Shown here piece after piece: positions 34,946-43,047 of a DNA stretch of 64,000 bases (position 1 is its first letter; each line of letters starts with the position of its first letter). The position numbers and the translations under genes were made by a program. The DNA comes from JACVRW01 sp963734365. GTDB lineage: Bacteria > Actinomycetota > Thermoleophilia > Solirubrobacterales > Thermoleophilaceae. The stretch lies in the NCBI GenBank assembly GCA_963734365.1, contig CAVTGV010000004.1, forward strand, positions 186,001-250,000, in the 5' to 3' direction. The notes below the pieces were generated by a model. That model saw only the letters and a program-made list of their open reading frames with translations, was not told the origin of the DNA and did no database searches.

Positions 34946-36337
34946 TCAGGCGTCCGTCGTGAGCGGATGGCCGAGGCGTTCGAAGCTCCGCACTCCGCCG
35001 TCCACCACGTGAATCACGTTCCGGGCGCCGTACGCCGCCAGCAGGCTGGCCGCGGTGGCGCTGCGCTGGCCCGACGCGCAGACGGCCGCCACCGGCCGCG
35101 CCGGGTCGATGCCGTCGGGCAGGCCGTGGATGTCGTGGTAGGGCACGTGGAGCGAGCCGGGAATGTGCCCGTCGCGCCACTCGCTCAGCTCGCGCACGTC
35201 GATGATCTGGAGCTCGGCGGCGGCGTTCCCGTCGACCCGCTCGGCGAGGTCCTCCACGGTCCAGCGCGCGATCGAGCTCACCTCGCGCCGCTCCGCGCGC
35301 CAGCTCGTCATGCCACCCGACAGGAAGCCGCTGAGCGTGCGCACACCGACCGCCGTGGCGAGCAACGCGGCGCGCCGGGCGTCCTCGTCGTCGCGTCCCA
35401 CCAGCACGATCTCCTGCCGCGGATCGGCCACCCACGAGAGCTTGGTCCCGAAGCCCTGGTGCAGCATCGTGATGCACACCGCGCCCGGGATGTGCGCCTC
35501 ATCGAACTGCAGCGCGGTGCGCACGTCCACGATCATCGCTCCCGCGCCGCGGCGCTGCTCGACCTGGCGCGGAGTGAACGGGAGCAGCTCGACGCCGGCC
35601 ACGAGCAGCGGTCCACGGTTGAGATCCACCACCGCCTGGAAGTTCGGGGGCTGGGGCCCGAGGCCCGCCAGCGCGGTCTCCACGAAGTCGCTCTCGTCGG
35701 ACTGCTGGAGCATCGGGTTGTGCCGCCGCTCGTACCCGATCGTCGAGGAGACCTTCATGTCCATGCCCGGGCCACCGCACAGAGAGCCGCCGAGGTGCCC
35801 GGGCCAGATCTCGGTCTCAGGCGCCAGGCTGAGCAGCCGCTCGTGCAGGCTCCGGAAGATCTCGCGCGCGCCCTCCTCGCGCTCGATCGCGAGGTCCGGG
35901 CGCGCGGCGTCGCCCACGAACAGCGAGTCGCCGGTGAGCACCGCCCACGGCTCGTCCCCGCGGGCGGTGTCGGTGAGCGCGAAGGCCGTGTGCTCGGGCC
36001 GGTGGCCGGGGGTGTGGATGGCCTTCACCGTGAGCGAGCCGAGCTGGAGCTCCCAGCCGTCGTCGAAGGCCTCGTGGTCGTACTCGGGCGCCGCCTCGCG
36101 GTGAACGTGGATGGTCGCCCCGGTGGCCGCGGCCAGCCTGCCGTGCCCCGAGACGTGATCGGCGTGGTTGTGGGTCTCGAGCACGTGATCGATCTGCACG
36201 CCCAGATAGCGGGCGAACTCGAGGTACTCGCCGATCTCGAAACGAGGGTCGACCACGGCCGCCACTCCGGCGTCGTAGTCGCCGATGAAGTAGGAGGCGC
36301 AGCCCAGGTCGTCGTGAGTGATCTGACGGAAGATCAC
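34946..36337 (-). CDS. Persulfide dioxygenase-like MBL fold protein fused to rhodanese domains
   Basis: 463 aa. Residues ~1-235 form an ETHE1/Blh-type metallo-beta-lactamase domain: THNHADHVSGHGRLA (HxHxDH), HTPGHRPEHTAF, LTGDSLFVGDAARPDL. Two rhodanese domains follow; the first lacks an active Cys in the loop after IVLVGRDDED, the second has AVCASGQRSATAA with the catalytic Cys. Oxidises glutathione- or other persulfides to sulfite and moves sulfane sulfur. Lies convergent to the bd oxidase genes, which resist sulfide; the two may act together. Confidence 0.9.
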   Translation of the reverse strand: MIFRQITHDDLGCASYFIGDYDAGVAAVVDPRFEIGEYLEFARYLGVQIDHVLETHNHADHVSGHGRLAAATGATIHVHREAAPEYDHEAFDDGWELQLGSLTVKAIHTPGHRPEHTAFALTDTARGDEPWAVLTGDSLFVGDAARPDLAIEREEGAREIFRSLHERLLSLAPETEIWPGHLGGSLCGGPGMDMKVSSTIGYERRHNPMLQQSDESDFVETALAGLGPQPPNFQAVVDLNRGPLLVAGVELLPFTPRQVEQRRGAGAMIVDVRTALQFDEAHIPGAVCITMLHQGFGTKLSWVADPRQEIVLVGRDDEDARRAALLATAVGVRTLSGFLSGGMTSWRAERREVSSIARWTVEDLAERVDGNAAAELQIIDVRELSEWRDGHIPGSLHVPYHDIHGLPDGIDPARPVAAVCASGQRSATAASLLAAYGARNVIHVVDGGVRSFERLGHPLTTDA

Positions 36338-36359
36338 GTTCGCATTCTCTCAATGAATG

Positions 36360-36373
36360 AATTTGCGCAAAGT
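36360..36373. promoter_or_regulatory. Dyad upstream of the persulfide dioxygenase gene
   Basis: AATTTGC/GCAAAGT, a 14-bp near-perfect dyad (TTGCGCAA core) in an AT-rich patch 23 nt before the MBL-rhodanese start. Placement fits an operator for a sulfur-responsive repressor (ArsR/CsoR types regulate such genes elsewhere). No regulator gene is adjacent. Confidence 0.35.
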
Positions 36374-36412
36374 GGGTAGTCTCGGGCAAGAAGTAGCAAC
36401 GGGGGAACCAGA

Positions 36413-36652
36413 ATGTTGCAGGGCAGGGAACTAAGCCAACAACTGTGCGATGACGCGGTCGCGCCGCTGGAGTGCGACGTGCCGCACGAGATGTCGCTCG
36501 ACGAGTGGAGCGAGTCGCGCAGGGTGAACCGGGTGCGCCGGATCCGCCGCTGGTGGCCGGCGGCACTGCGATCGCGCCGGGCGGCCGAGGATCACACCTC
36601 CGCGGGCACGGGCTCTTCGTCCGCCGCGCCGCGGTCCCGCTCGGCGAAGTAG
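36413..36652 (+). CDS. Possible small protein, unknown
   Basis: 79 aa, GGGGGAACC just before the ATG. The first ~55 residues have an acidic, Cys-containing part (QQLCDDAVAPLECDVPHEMSLDEWSESRR) and a basic Trp-rich part (RRIRRWWPAALRSRR); the rest overlaps the end of the convergent MMPL gene and looks random. It is the only candidate in the ~250-nt gap. Uncertain. Confidence 0.35.
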   Translation: MLQGRELSQQLCDDAVAPLECDVPHEMSLDEWSESRRVNRVRRIRRWWPAALRSRRAAEDHTSAGTGSSSAAPRSRSAK

Positions 36653-38991
36653 TCGTCGCCCTCCACGCTGATCTTGGGCAGCAGGCGGTCCAGCCAGCGC
36701 GGCAGCCACCAGGCCCGGTCGCCCATCAGCGCCATCGCCGCGGGCACGGCGAGGCAGCGCACGATCGTCGCGTCGATGGCGATGGCCACCGCCAGGCCGA
36801 GGCCGAACTCCTTGACGATCGCGTTTCCGTTGAGCAGGAAACTCGAGAACACGCACACCATGATCAGCGCCGCCGAGGTGATCACCCGTCCGGTGCTCGC
36901 CAGGCCTTCCACCACCGCCTTGTGGGCGTCGCGCGTCTTCTTGTAGTTCTCCTGGATCTGGGTGAGCAGGAACACCTCGTAGTCCATCGACAGGCCGAAC
37001 AGGATCGCGAACATCAGGAGCGGCACGTAGCTTGCGATCGGTACCGGCCCGTCGAGGCCGAGCAGCGACACGCCGTGGCCCTCCTGGAACACGAACGTGA
37101 CCACCCCGTAGGCCGCGGCCACTGACAGCAGGTTGGCCACGGCGGCCTTGACCGGCAGCAGCAGTGAGCGGAAGGCGATCATCAGCACGATGAAGCTGAG
37201 GCCCACCACGATCAGGATCATCTGCGGGAGCTTCTCGGCGATGCGATCCCCCAGGTCGATGTAACCGGCGGCCTGGCCGCCCACGTTGGCCACGGTCTTG
37301 GTGCCCTTGACCGCCTTGGGGATCACGTCGTCGCGCAACCGCTGAACGGTGTCGCCGGTGGCGGCGTCGGCCGGGGCCGTTGTCGGGATCGCGGTGAACA
37401 CCGCAGCGGTACCGGCCTTGTCGACCTTCGCCTGCGACACCGACTTGATGCCCTTGTCCTTCTTGACGGCGTTCTCGAGCCCGGTGAGGCGCGTGTCGGT
37501 GGCCGGGGACTGGGCCTCCTTCTTCTCCTGGTCGAGCTTCTTCTGTGAGCCGGCGGCCTGTTGCTGTGCCTGCTGCTTGGCCTGGTCGGGTGGCACGCCC
37601 TGGAGCTCGAGCTGCTCGGTGGCCTGCTGGACCTGCTGGTTGGCCTGCTTCTGCTTCTGATCGATCTGATTGAGCTGCTTCTGGTCGGGCTTCGCCTTGG
37701 GGTCGAGCTGGACGCTCACGAGCAGGGGGCCGTTCTGGCCCGGGCCGAAGCCCTCGGTGATCAGGTCGTAGGCCTGGCGGGCGGTGGTGTTCTTGCCGAG
37801 CTCGCCGTTGTCGGACGAGCCGAGCTCGAGCTGGAGCACCGGCAGCGCGAGCACCACGAGGATCAGGATCCCGGCGCTCAGGGAGCGCCACGGACGGTGG
37901 ACCACGCCCTGCGCCCAGCGGCGCCAGCCGTGGGGCTGATGATCGTCTGGATGGGTGCGGCCGAGCTGGACTCGCAGCGAGTTGATCCGCGGGCCGAGCG
38001 CGCCCAGCAGCGCGGGGAGGAGGGTCACCGCCGCCAGCACGGCCACCACCACGGCGACGGCAGAGCTGTAGCCCATCGTGCCCACGAACGGGATGCCGGA
38101 GAAGAGCAGCGACACCAGGGCGATCACCACCGTCGTGCCGGCGAAGAACACCGCGCCGCCCGCGGTGGCCGTGGCCCTCGCGATCGACTCGCGCAGCTCC
38201 ATGCCGTCCTTCATCTGGAGCTTGTGGCGAGTGACGATGAAGAGGGCGTAGTCGATGCCCACGCCCAGGCCGATCATCGTCGCGAGCGTGGGGGCGATGC
38301 TCGGCACCTCCACCACGTGGCCCAGCAGCTTGACCAGGGCGAGCGTGGCGGCCAGGCCGAGCACCGCGCTGATGATCGGCAGGAACATGGCGGTGACCGT
38401 GCCGAACGCGAACAGCAGGATGATCACTGCGGCGGCCAGGCCCACCGCCTCGCTCGACTCGGTGTCGGCCTTCGAGACCGCCTGGCCCAGATAGCCGCCC
38501 GCCTCGACCTCGATGTCGGCCTTGCCCGCGGGAGCCTCGGCCGCGTCGATAATCGTCTGGGCCTCTTCCTGGGTGAGGTCGCTGGGGCCCTCGTCCAGGG
38601 TCACGGAGATGTAGGCGATCTTGCCGTTCTTCGAGAGTGCCGCCGAGCCCTCCTTGCTGAGGGGGCTCACCGCGAGCGTCACGTGCGGCGCCTTCTTCAG
38701 GGCGGCGACCGTGTTCTTGACCGCCGTGGCGTTCTTGCCCTTGTCCAGCCGGCCGCTCGACGACTCGAGCACGATCGGGTTGGTGCCGTAGGCCTGCTGA
38801 GGCAGCTTGTCCTGGAGCAGGTCCTGTGCGTTGGTCGACCCGGTGCCCGGGATCGAGAGGTTGTCGCTGGTGCGCACACCGGCGGCGTTGGACCCGAAGG
38901 TGAGCGCGGCCACAGCCACGACCCACAGGACGATCGTCGCCCAATGGTGGCGCGAACAGAGGCGGCCGAGGCGGTATAGAGGACCAGTCAC
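36592..38991 (-). CDS. MMPL/RND-family transporter
   Basis: 799 aa with two six-helix membrane blocks separated by extracellular loops. GLGVGIDYALFIVTRHK and FGLSMDYEVFLLTQIQENY hold the conserved Asp-Tyr proton-relay pairs of MMPL proteins. The second periplasmic loop has an unusual ~95-residue Gln/Lys/Ala-rich stretch (KQLNQIDQKQKQANQQ...; about residues 435-495), likely a coiled coil. Exports lipids or lipophilic drugs using the proton gradient. Confidence 0.92.
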   Translation of the reverse strand: MTGPLYRLGRLCSRHHWATIVLWVVAVAALTFGSNAAGVRTSDNLSIPGTGSTNAQDLLQDKLPQQAYGTNPIVLESSSGRLDKGKNATAVKNTVAALKKAPHVTLAVSPLSKEGSAALSKNGKIAYISVTLDEGPSDLTQEEAQTIIDAAEAPAGKADIEVEAGGYLGQAVSKADTESSEAVGLAAAVIILLFAFGTVTAMFLPIISAVLGLAATLALVKLLGHVVEVPSIAPTLATMIGLGVGIDYALFIVTRHKLQMKDGMELRESIARATATAGGAVFFAGTTVVIALVSLLFSGIPFVGTMGYSSAVAVVVAVLAAVTLLPALLGALGPRINSLRVQLGRTHPDDHQPHGWRRWAQGVVHRPWRSLSAGILILVVLALPVLQLELGSSDNGELGKNTTARQAYDLITEGFGPGQNGPLLVSVQLDPKAKPDQKQLNQIDQKQKQANQQVQQATEQLELQGVPPDQAKQQAQQQAAGSQKKLDQEKKEAQSPATDTRLTGLENAVKKDKGIKSVSQAKVDKAGTAAVFTAIPTTAPADAATGDTVQRLRDDVIPKAVKGTKTVANVGGQAAGYIDLGDRIAEKLPQMILIVVGLSFIVLMIAFRSLLLPVKAAVANLLSVAAAYGVVTFVFQEGHGVSLLGLDGPVPIASYVPLLMFAILFGLSMDYEVFLLTQIQENYKKTRDAHKAVVEGLASTGRVITSAALIMVCVFSSFLLNGNAIVKEFGLGLAVAIAIDATIVRCLAVPAAMALMGDRAWWLPRWLDRLLPKISVEGDDYFAERDRGAADEEPVPAEV

Positions 38992-39039
38992 CGCAGGGGG
39001 CAGCCTACCCCCGACGGGGGACGCCTGCCAAGCCCGGAA

Positions 39040-39477
39040 TCAGCCGGAGTTACTGCACGCGGGGCAGGTCCCCCGCAGGGTCACGTCGTGCTCGCCGACC
39101 GAATAGTCGATCCGGCCGGCCAGCCGCTCGATCGCCCGCTCGAGCTCCGGGTCCTCGAAGGTCTTGGTCTCGCCGCAGCGGTCGCACACCAGGTGATGGT
39201 GGTGCTCGCCGCCCGGGTGAACCGGCTCGTAGCGCGCCACGGCCTCACCCACGTCCACCCGCCGCACCAGGCTCATGTCGTCCAGAAGCTGCAGCGCGCG
39301 GTAGATGCTGGCCACTCCCACGCCTTCGCCGCGCTGGCGCAGCCGGTCCGCGATCTCCTGCGCGGTGACGCTGCAGCCGAGCTCGTCGAGGGTCGCCACC
39401 ACCGCGGCGCGCGGCGCGCTGACTCGGTAGCCCCCGGTCTCGAGTATCTCGTGTGCGTGTCCCACCCACTCGGTCAT
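39040..39477 (-). CDS. Fur-family metal-responsive regulator
   Basis: 145 aa. Winged-helix domain (AHEILETGGYRVSAPRAAVVATL, SIYRALQLLDDMSLVRRV) followed by the metal/dimer domain with HHHHLVCDRCGETKTFED and CPACSNSG, the two CxxC zinc sites. It controls iron, zinc or peroxide genes; which one cannot be told. Divergent from the dehalogenase gene. Confidence 0.92.
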   Translation of the reverse strand: MTEWVGHAHEILETGGYRVSAPRAAVVATLDELGCSVTAQEIADRLRQRGEGVGVASIYRALQLLDDMSLVRRVDVGEAVARYEPVHPGGEHHHHLVCDRCGETKTFEDPELERAIERLAGRIDYSVGEHDVTLRGTCPACSNSG

Positions 39478-39505
39478 TGCCGTTGAGCAAGGATAGGGTC
39501 CGCCG

Positions 39506-40384
39506 ATGCCCGAGCTGCACCGCACTCCCGACGAGCGTTTCGCGAACCTGCCCGGCTACCACTTCGCGCCGCACTGGCACGACGCCGGCGGGTTGCGGCT
39601 CCACTTCGTCGACGAGGGCGCGGGCGCACCGGTGGTGTGCTTTCACGGAGAGCCCAGCTGGGCCTACCTGTACCGGAAGATGCTGCCGCCGCTCGTGGAC
39701 GCGGGTCGGCGCGTGGTATGTCCAGACCTGCCGGGCTTCGGGCGGTCGGACAAGCCCACCGACCGCGGCTGGTACACCTACGACCGCCACGTGGAGCACG
39801 TCTCCGCCCTGCTCGGTGCACTCGACCTTCGCGATGCGACCGTGGTCGTACAGGACTGGGGTGGGCCGATCGGGCTGCGCTGGGCGGTGGAGAACCAGGA
39901 CCGCGTGGCGCGCCTCGTGATCCTCAACACCGGGCTGTTCAGCGGCCGGGTGTCCAAGGGCTTTCTCGCCTGGCGCGACTTCGCCGAGCGCAACCCCGAC
40001 CTGCCGGTGGGCTTCGTGATCCAGAGCGCCACCACAACGGAGCTGAGCGACGCGATCGTCGGCGCCTACGAGGCGCCGTTCCCGGACGCGGAGTCGAAGG
40101 CCGGAGCGGCCCAGTTCCCGCTGCTCGTGCCCACCGATGACGGTCAGCCGGGCGCCGCGGCGATGCGCTCGGTGGCCGACGAGCTCTCTCGCTGGGACAA
40201 GCCTGCGCTCGTCGCCTTCTCGGATTCCGACCCGGTGTTCCCCTACCCGCGCGCGGGCCAGTACTTCAGCGACCTCATCCCCGCCGCGGCGGAGCAGGTG
40301 AAGATCGAGGGCGCGGCGCACTTCCTCCAGGAGGACCGCGGCGAGCTGATCGCCGAGGAGATCGTGCGCTTCCTCGAAACCTGA
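39506..40384 (+). CDS. Haloalkane dehalogenase-like alpha/beta hydrolase
   Basis: 292 aa. Oxyanion/halide region FHGEPSWAYLYRKML, nucleophile Asp in VVVQDWGGPIGLRWA, acid Asp in FSDSDPVF and catalytic His in GAAHFLQED. The HGEPSW motif with an Asp nucleophile is characteristic of DhlA-type dehalogenases, which hydrolyse C-halogen bonds. Substrate is not predictable. Ends before a shared terminator hairpin. Confidence 0.88.
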   Translation: MPELHRTPDERFANLPGYHFAPHWHDAGGLRLHFVDEGAGAPVVCFHGEPSWAYLYRKMLPPLVDAGRRVVCPDLPGFGRSDKPTDRGWYTYDRHVEHVSALLGALDLRDATVVVQDWGGPIGLRWAVENQDRVARLVILNTGLFSGRVSKGFLAWRDFAERNPDLPVGFVIQSATTTELSDAIVGAYEAPFPDAESKAGAAQFPLLVPTDDGQPGAAAMRSVADELSRWDKPALVAFSDSDPVFPYPRAGQYFSDLIPAAAEQVKIEGAAHFLQEDRGELIAEEIVRFLET

Positions 40385-40385
40385 C

Positions 40386-40418
40386 GCCCCGGCGCCCACG
40401 CTGGCGCGGGGCCGGGGC
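40386..40418. terminator. Bidirectional terminator hairpin
   Basis: GCCCCGGC/GCCGGGGC with inner GCC/GGC, between the convergent dehalogenase and superoxide dismutase genes. GC-rich stem without a U-run, as often seen in this kind of genome. Confidence 0.6.
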
Positions 40419-40444
40419 GATGCGAGTCTGTCGGTGCGAGCCGG

Positions 40445-41050
40445 CTAGCCGGCGGCGCTGTGGCGCTCGGCGACCTGTGCCCAGTTCACGGTGTTCCACC
40501 AGGCGTCGATGTAGTCCGGGCGCTTGTTCTGGTACTTCAGGTAGTACGCGTGCTCCCAGACGTCCACGCCGAGCAGCGGCGTCTTGCCGTCGGTGATCGG
40601 GTTGTCCTGGTTGGCGGTTGAGACCACCGCCAGGCCGGAGCCGTCGTGCACGAGCCAGGCCCAGCCGGAGCCGAACTGGTTCACGCCCGCGTCCTTCATC
40701 TGCGACTTGAAGTCGTCGAACGAGCCGAACGCGGACTCGATGGCCGCCGCCAGGTCGCCGTCGGGCTCGCCGCCGCCGTCCGGCGACATCGACTCCCAGA
40801 ACAGCGAGTGGTTGAGATGCCCGCCGCCGTTGTTGCGCACGGGACCGCGCTTGTCCTCGGGGATGTCCGACAGGTTGGCCACGACCTCCTCGATCGGACG
40901 GTCGGCCCAATCGGTGCCCTCGAGCGCGGCGTTGACCTTGTCGACGTAAGCCTGATGATGCTTGTCGTGATGCACGCGCATGGTGGCCTCGTCGATATGA
41001 GGCTCGAGCGCGGCGTAGTCATAAGGAAGATCCGGTACCTCGTATGGCAT
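40445..41050 (-). CDS. sodA: Superoxide dismutase (Fe/Mn)
   Basis: 201 aa. Metal ligands are in place: His in VHHDKHHQAYVDKVN, His in NNGGGHLNHSLFW, and Asp/His in GVDVWEHAYYLKYQNKRPDYIDAWW. Converts superoxide to peroxide and oxygen. GGAGAG lies just before the ATG. Whether iron or manganese is used cannot be decided from sequence by eye. Confidence 0.96.
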   Translation of the reverse strand: MPYEVPDLPYDYAALEPHIDEATMRVHHDKHHQAYVDKVNAALEGTDWADRPIEEVVANLSDIPEDKRGPVRNNGGGHLNHSLFWESMSPDGGGEPDGDLAAAIESAFGSFDDFKSQMKDAGVNQFGSGWAWLVHDGSGLAVVSTANQDNPITDGKTPLLGVDVWEHAYYLKYQNKRPDYIDAWWNTVNWAQVAERHSAAG

Positions 41051-41094
41051 ATCTCTCCTTTCGGGGGGCAGATGCTCGGGTAGGACTCTATGCG

Positions 41095-41872
41095 GTGCTG
41101 CTCGTGAGCTGGAACGTCGCCGGGCGGGCACGCCGGGTGCGGGAGCAGGGCGAGCTCTTGCTCGCTCTCGAGCCGGACGTGGTGTGCCTGCAGGAAGTGA
41201 CCGCGGCGAGCGCCGTGGCCTGGGTCGAGCTGCTCGCCGCGGCCGGGTTGGCGGTACGGATGGCGGAGTTGCCGCGTGCGCGCGAGTCGAGCCGTCCATT
41301 GGCCGTGATGACGGCCGCGCGCTCGCCGGCACTGGAGCCGCTATCTGTCGACGGCGTGCCCTGGCCGGAGCGCGTCCTTGCCGTTCGAACCGCCGCGGGG
41401 CTCGAGGTGGTGAACGTCCACTCGCCGATCAGCCAGAAGCCCGATCTCGCGAAGGTGCTGACCCACGAAGCGGTGTACCGGCACCTCGCCCGCGGCAGCG
41501 GACCGCGACTCGTGTGCGGCGACCTCAACACCCCACGACGCGAGCATCCCGACGGCAGCGTCTGGACCTTCGCGCGAAGCAACCGCGGCGTGCTGCGCCC
41601 GGAGCGCGGCGAGCGCTGGGACGCCGCGGAGACGGCCCTGGTCCGGGGCCTGGGCACGTTCGGCTTCCGCGACGCCTTCCGGGAGCAGCACGGCTTCGCG
41701 GAGAAATCCCCGAGCTGGGAATGGCCGCGCACGGGTGGCGGATACCGCCTGGACCATCTGATCGTCTCGGGGGAGATCGGCGTCGCCGCCTGCGCCTATC
41801 GGCACGACTGGCGCAAGGAGCCTGGGCCTGTCGGATCACTCGGCGCTGGTGGCGGAGCTGGAGATCGGTTGA
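41095..41872 (+). pseudogene. Endonuclease/exonuclease/phosphatase (EEP) protein with a C-terminal frameshift
   Basis: LLVSWNVAG (Asn), CLQEVTAAS (catalytic Glu), CGDLNTPRREHPDG (Asp, Asn) and YRLDHLIVSGE describe an exonuclease-III-like fold. The final catalytic SDHSALVAELEIG is in another frame, reached by removing one base near 41821-41827; this gives 258 aa ending TGA at 41870-41872. As read, the protein lacks the catalytic His and runs on ~120 residues of nonsense. GTG 41095 is the likely start. Confidence 0.8.
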
Positions 41873-42090
41873 GGCGAAGTGGCGCCCGGCCACGAGCTCC
41901 AGCGGTGGAAAGCCACGCCGGCCCAGATCAGCTCGACCACACCGAACGGCCAGGTCCCGGCCAGGAAGCCGTAGGCGCTCGACAGCAGGCAGCCGCAGCC
42001 GAACGCGAAGATGAAGCCCCGGCCGCGCCGTTCGAGCGCGTACATGAGCATCATGAACGTGACCGCCGCCGCTCCGAATGCCGTCAGCAC
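41836..42090 (-). CDS. Small membrane protein
   Basis: 84 aa: two or three hydrophobic segments (AAAVTFMMLMYAL, GFIFAFGCGCLLSSAYGFLAG, WPFGVVELIWAGVAFHRW). The SAYGFLAGTWPFGVVELIWAGVA core recurs in many actinobacterial small membrane proteins without known function. Its tail overlaps the restored end of the EEP gene by 37 nt. Confidence 0.72.
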   Translation of the reverse strand: MLTAFGAAAVTFMMLMYALERRGRGFIFAFGCGCLLSSAYGFLAGTWPFGVVELIWAGVAFHRWSSWPGATSPQPISSSATSAE

Positions 42091-42142
42091 CCTCGCGAGT
42101 GTGACGGAGGGCTCTCGTCAGGACGTCCGAAGGACTGGTTCA

Positions 42143-42225
42143 TGCGGCTGAGAGGAGTCGAACCTCCACGGGGTTGCCCCCACGGCGACCTGAACGCCGC
42201 GCGTCTGCCATTCCGCCACAGCCGC
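42143..42225 (-). tRNA. tRNA-Leu (anticodon CAG)
   Basis: 83 nt with the long class-II variable arm. Acceptor stem GCGGCTG/CAGCCGC, anticodon stem CGGCG/CGCCG with loop TTCAGGT (anticodon CAG), T arm with GGTTCGACTCC. No CCA encoded. It lies 30 nt after the HTH/LAGLIDADG gene. Confidence 0.96.
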
Positions 42226-42254
42226 CTGTGACCGCCAGAGAGTAGCGCCTCTCG

Positions 42255-43022
42255 TCAGGCTTTCTGGCCCACGGCACGTAGCAAAACGGCCACGCTATCG
42301 CGCTTGTAGATGCGGATGCGGGTCAGGCGGGCGCGGTAGCGGCGGTACTCGACGCCGATCCGGTCGCAGGCAGCGGTGAACAGGTCGGCGATGTCCTCCG
42401 AGGAGTTGGCGAACTCGTACGAGGGGTAGCGGTAGCGGCCGGTTCGATTCACGAAGTAGCAGCCGTCCGACAGGATGCAACCGCGAATGAAATGCATCGG
42501 CGCGTCCCGGACAAGACTCCGCTGCCAGTCCTCGAGGACGATCGGGCGCGTGTGCTTCTTCCCCGGCCCGTGCTGCGGGAACAGGCACGGCAGATGCCTT
42601 GAGTAGACGCTCAGGATGGTGGTGGTGCCCTTCGACGAGCGAGCCAGACCGACGCCGTTACGGGCGAAGCAGCGGTCCAGGAGCGCGCGCACGTCTTCGT
42701 TGATCCCGGGGTAGGCGGAATCCATGAATATGCGTAGTCGGTAGGACCTCGCGGTGCGGACTATGTGGCCGTCGCCCAGGTAGAGACCCAGGAGCTCGAC
42801 GTAGTCGGTTGAGCTGAACCACATCGGCTGCGCCTTCTGCCAGCACCTGGGACAGACGCTGGTCGGTAGCCGGCGCTCGTACGTGGGTCGACGCCACTCC
42901 CGGATAGTTGTCCGTGCCAGGCCGGTGCGACGGGCGACCTCACAGTCGTTCAGACCCAGAGCTAGAAGCTCGAGCGCCGACTCGCGAGTCGCGATGGGGT
43001 GCATGGGAACAAACGTTCCCAT
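42255..43022 (-). CDS. HTH + LAGLIDADG-type protein (homing-endonuclease-like)
   Basis: 255 aa. Residues ~10-45 form a helix-turn-helix (ESALELLALGLNDCEVARRTGLARTTIREW). A CPRCW half zinc-knuckle follows. Two LAGLIDADG-like segments are visible: LLGLYLGDGHI (about residue 77) and FIRGCILSDGCYF (about residue 178), each with the acidic residue that binds metal in homing endonucleases. It is free-standing, not in an intron or intein. Either a solo nuclease or a WhiA-like regulator that uses the fold for DNA binding. It sits beside tRNA-Leu. Confidence 0.8.
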   Translation of the reverse strand: MGTFVPMHPIATRESALELLALGLNDCEVARRTGLARTTIREWRRPTYERRLPTSVCPRCWQKAQPMWFSSTDYVELLGLYLGDGHIVRTARSYRLRIFMDSAYPGINEDVRALLDRCFARNGVGLARSSKGTTTILSVYSRHLPCLFPQHGPGKKHTRPIVLEDWQRSLVRDAPMHFIRGCILSDGCYFVNRTGRYRYPSYEFANSSEDIADLFTAACDRIGVEYRRYRARLTRIRIYKRDSVAVLLRAVGQKA

Positions 43023-43023
43023 G
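43002..43023. promoter_or_regulatory. Perfect 9-bp inverted repeat over the HTH/LAGLIDADG start codon
   Basis: CATGGGAAC-AAAC-GTTCCCATG. Read on the minus strand, each arm provides an ATG in the same frame: the first at 43022, the second at 43004 (MHPIATR). The dyad could be an autoregulatory operator, an RNA hairpin hiding the first start, or a recognition site of the encoded DNA-binding protein. Confidence 0.6.
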
Positions 43024-43047
43024 CAGGCCGGACATTTCGTCGTTCAG

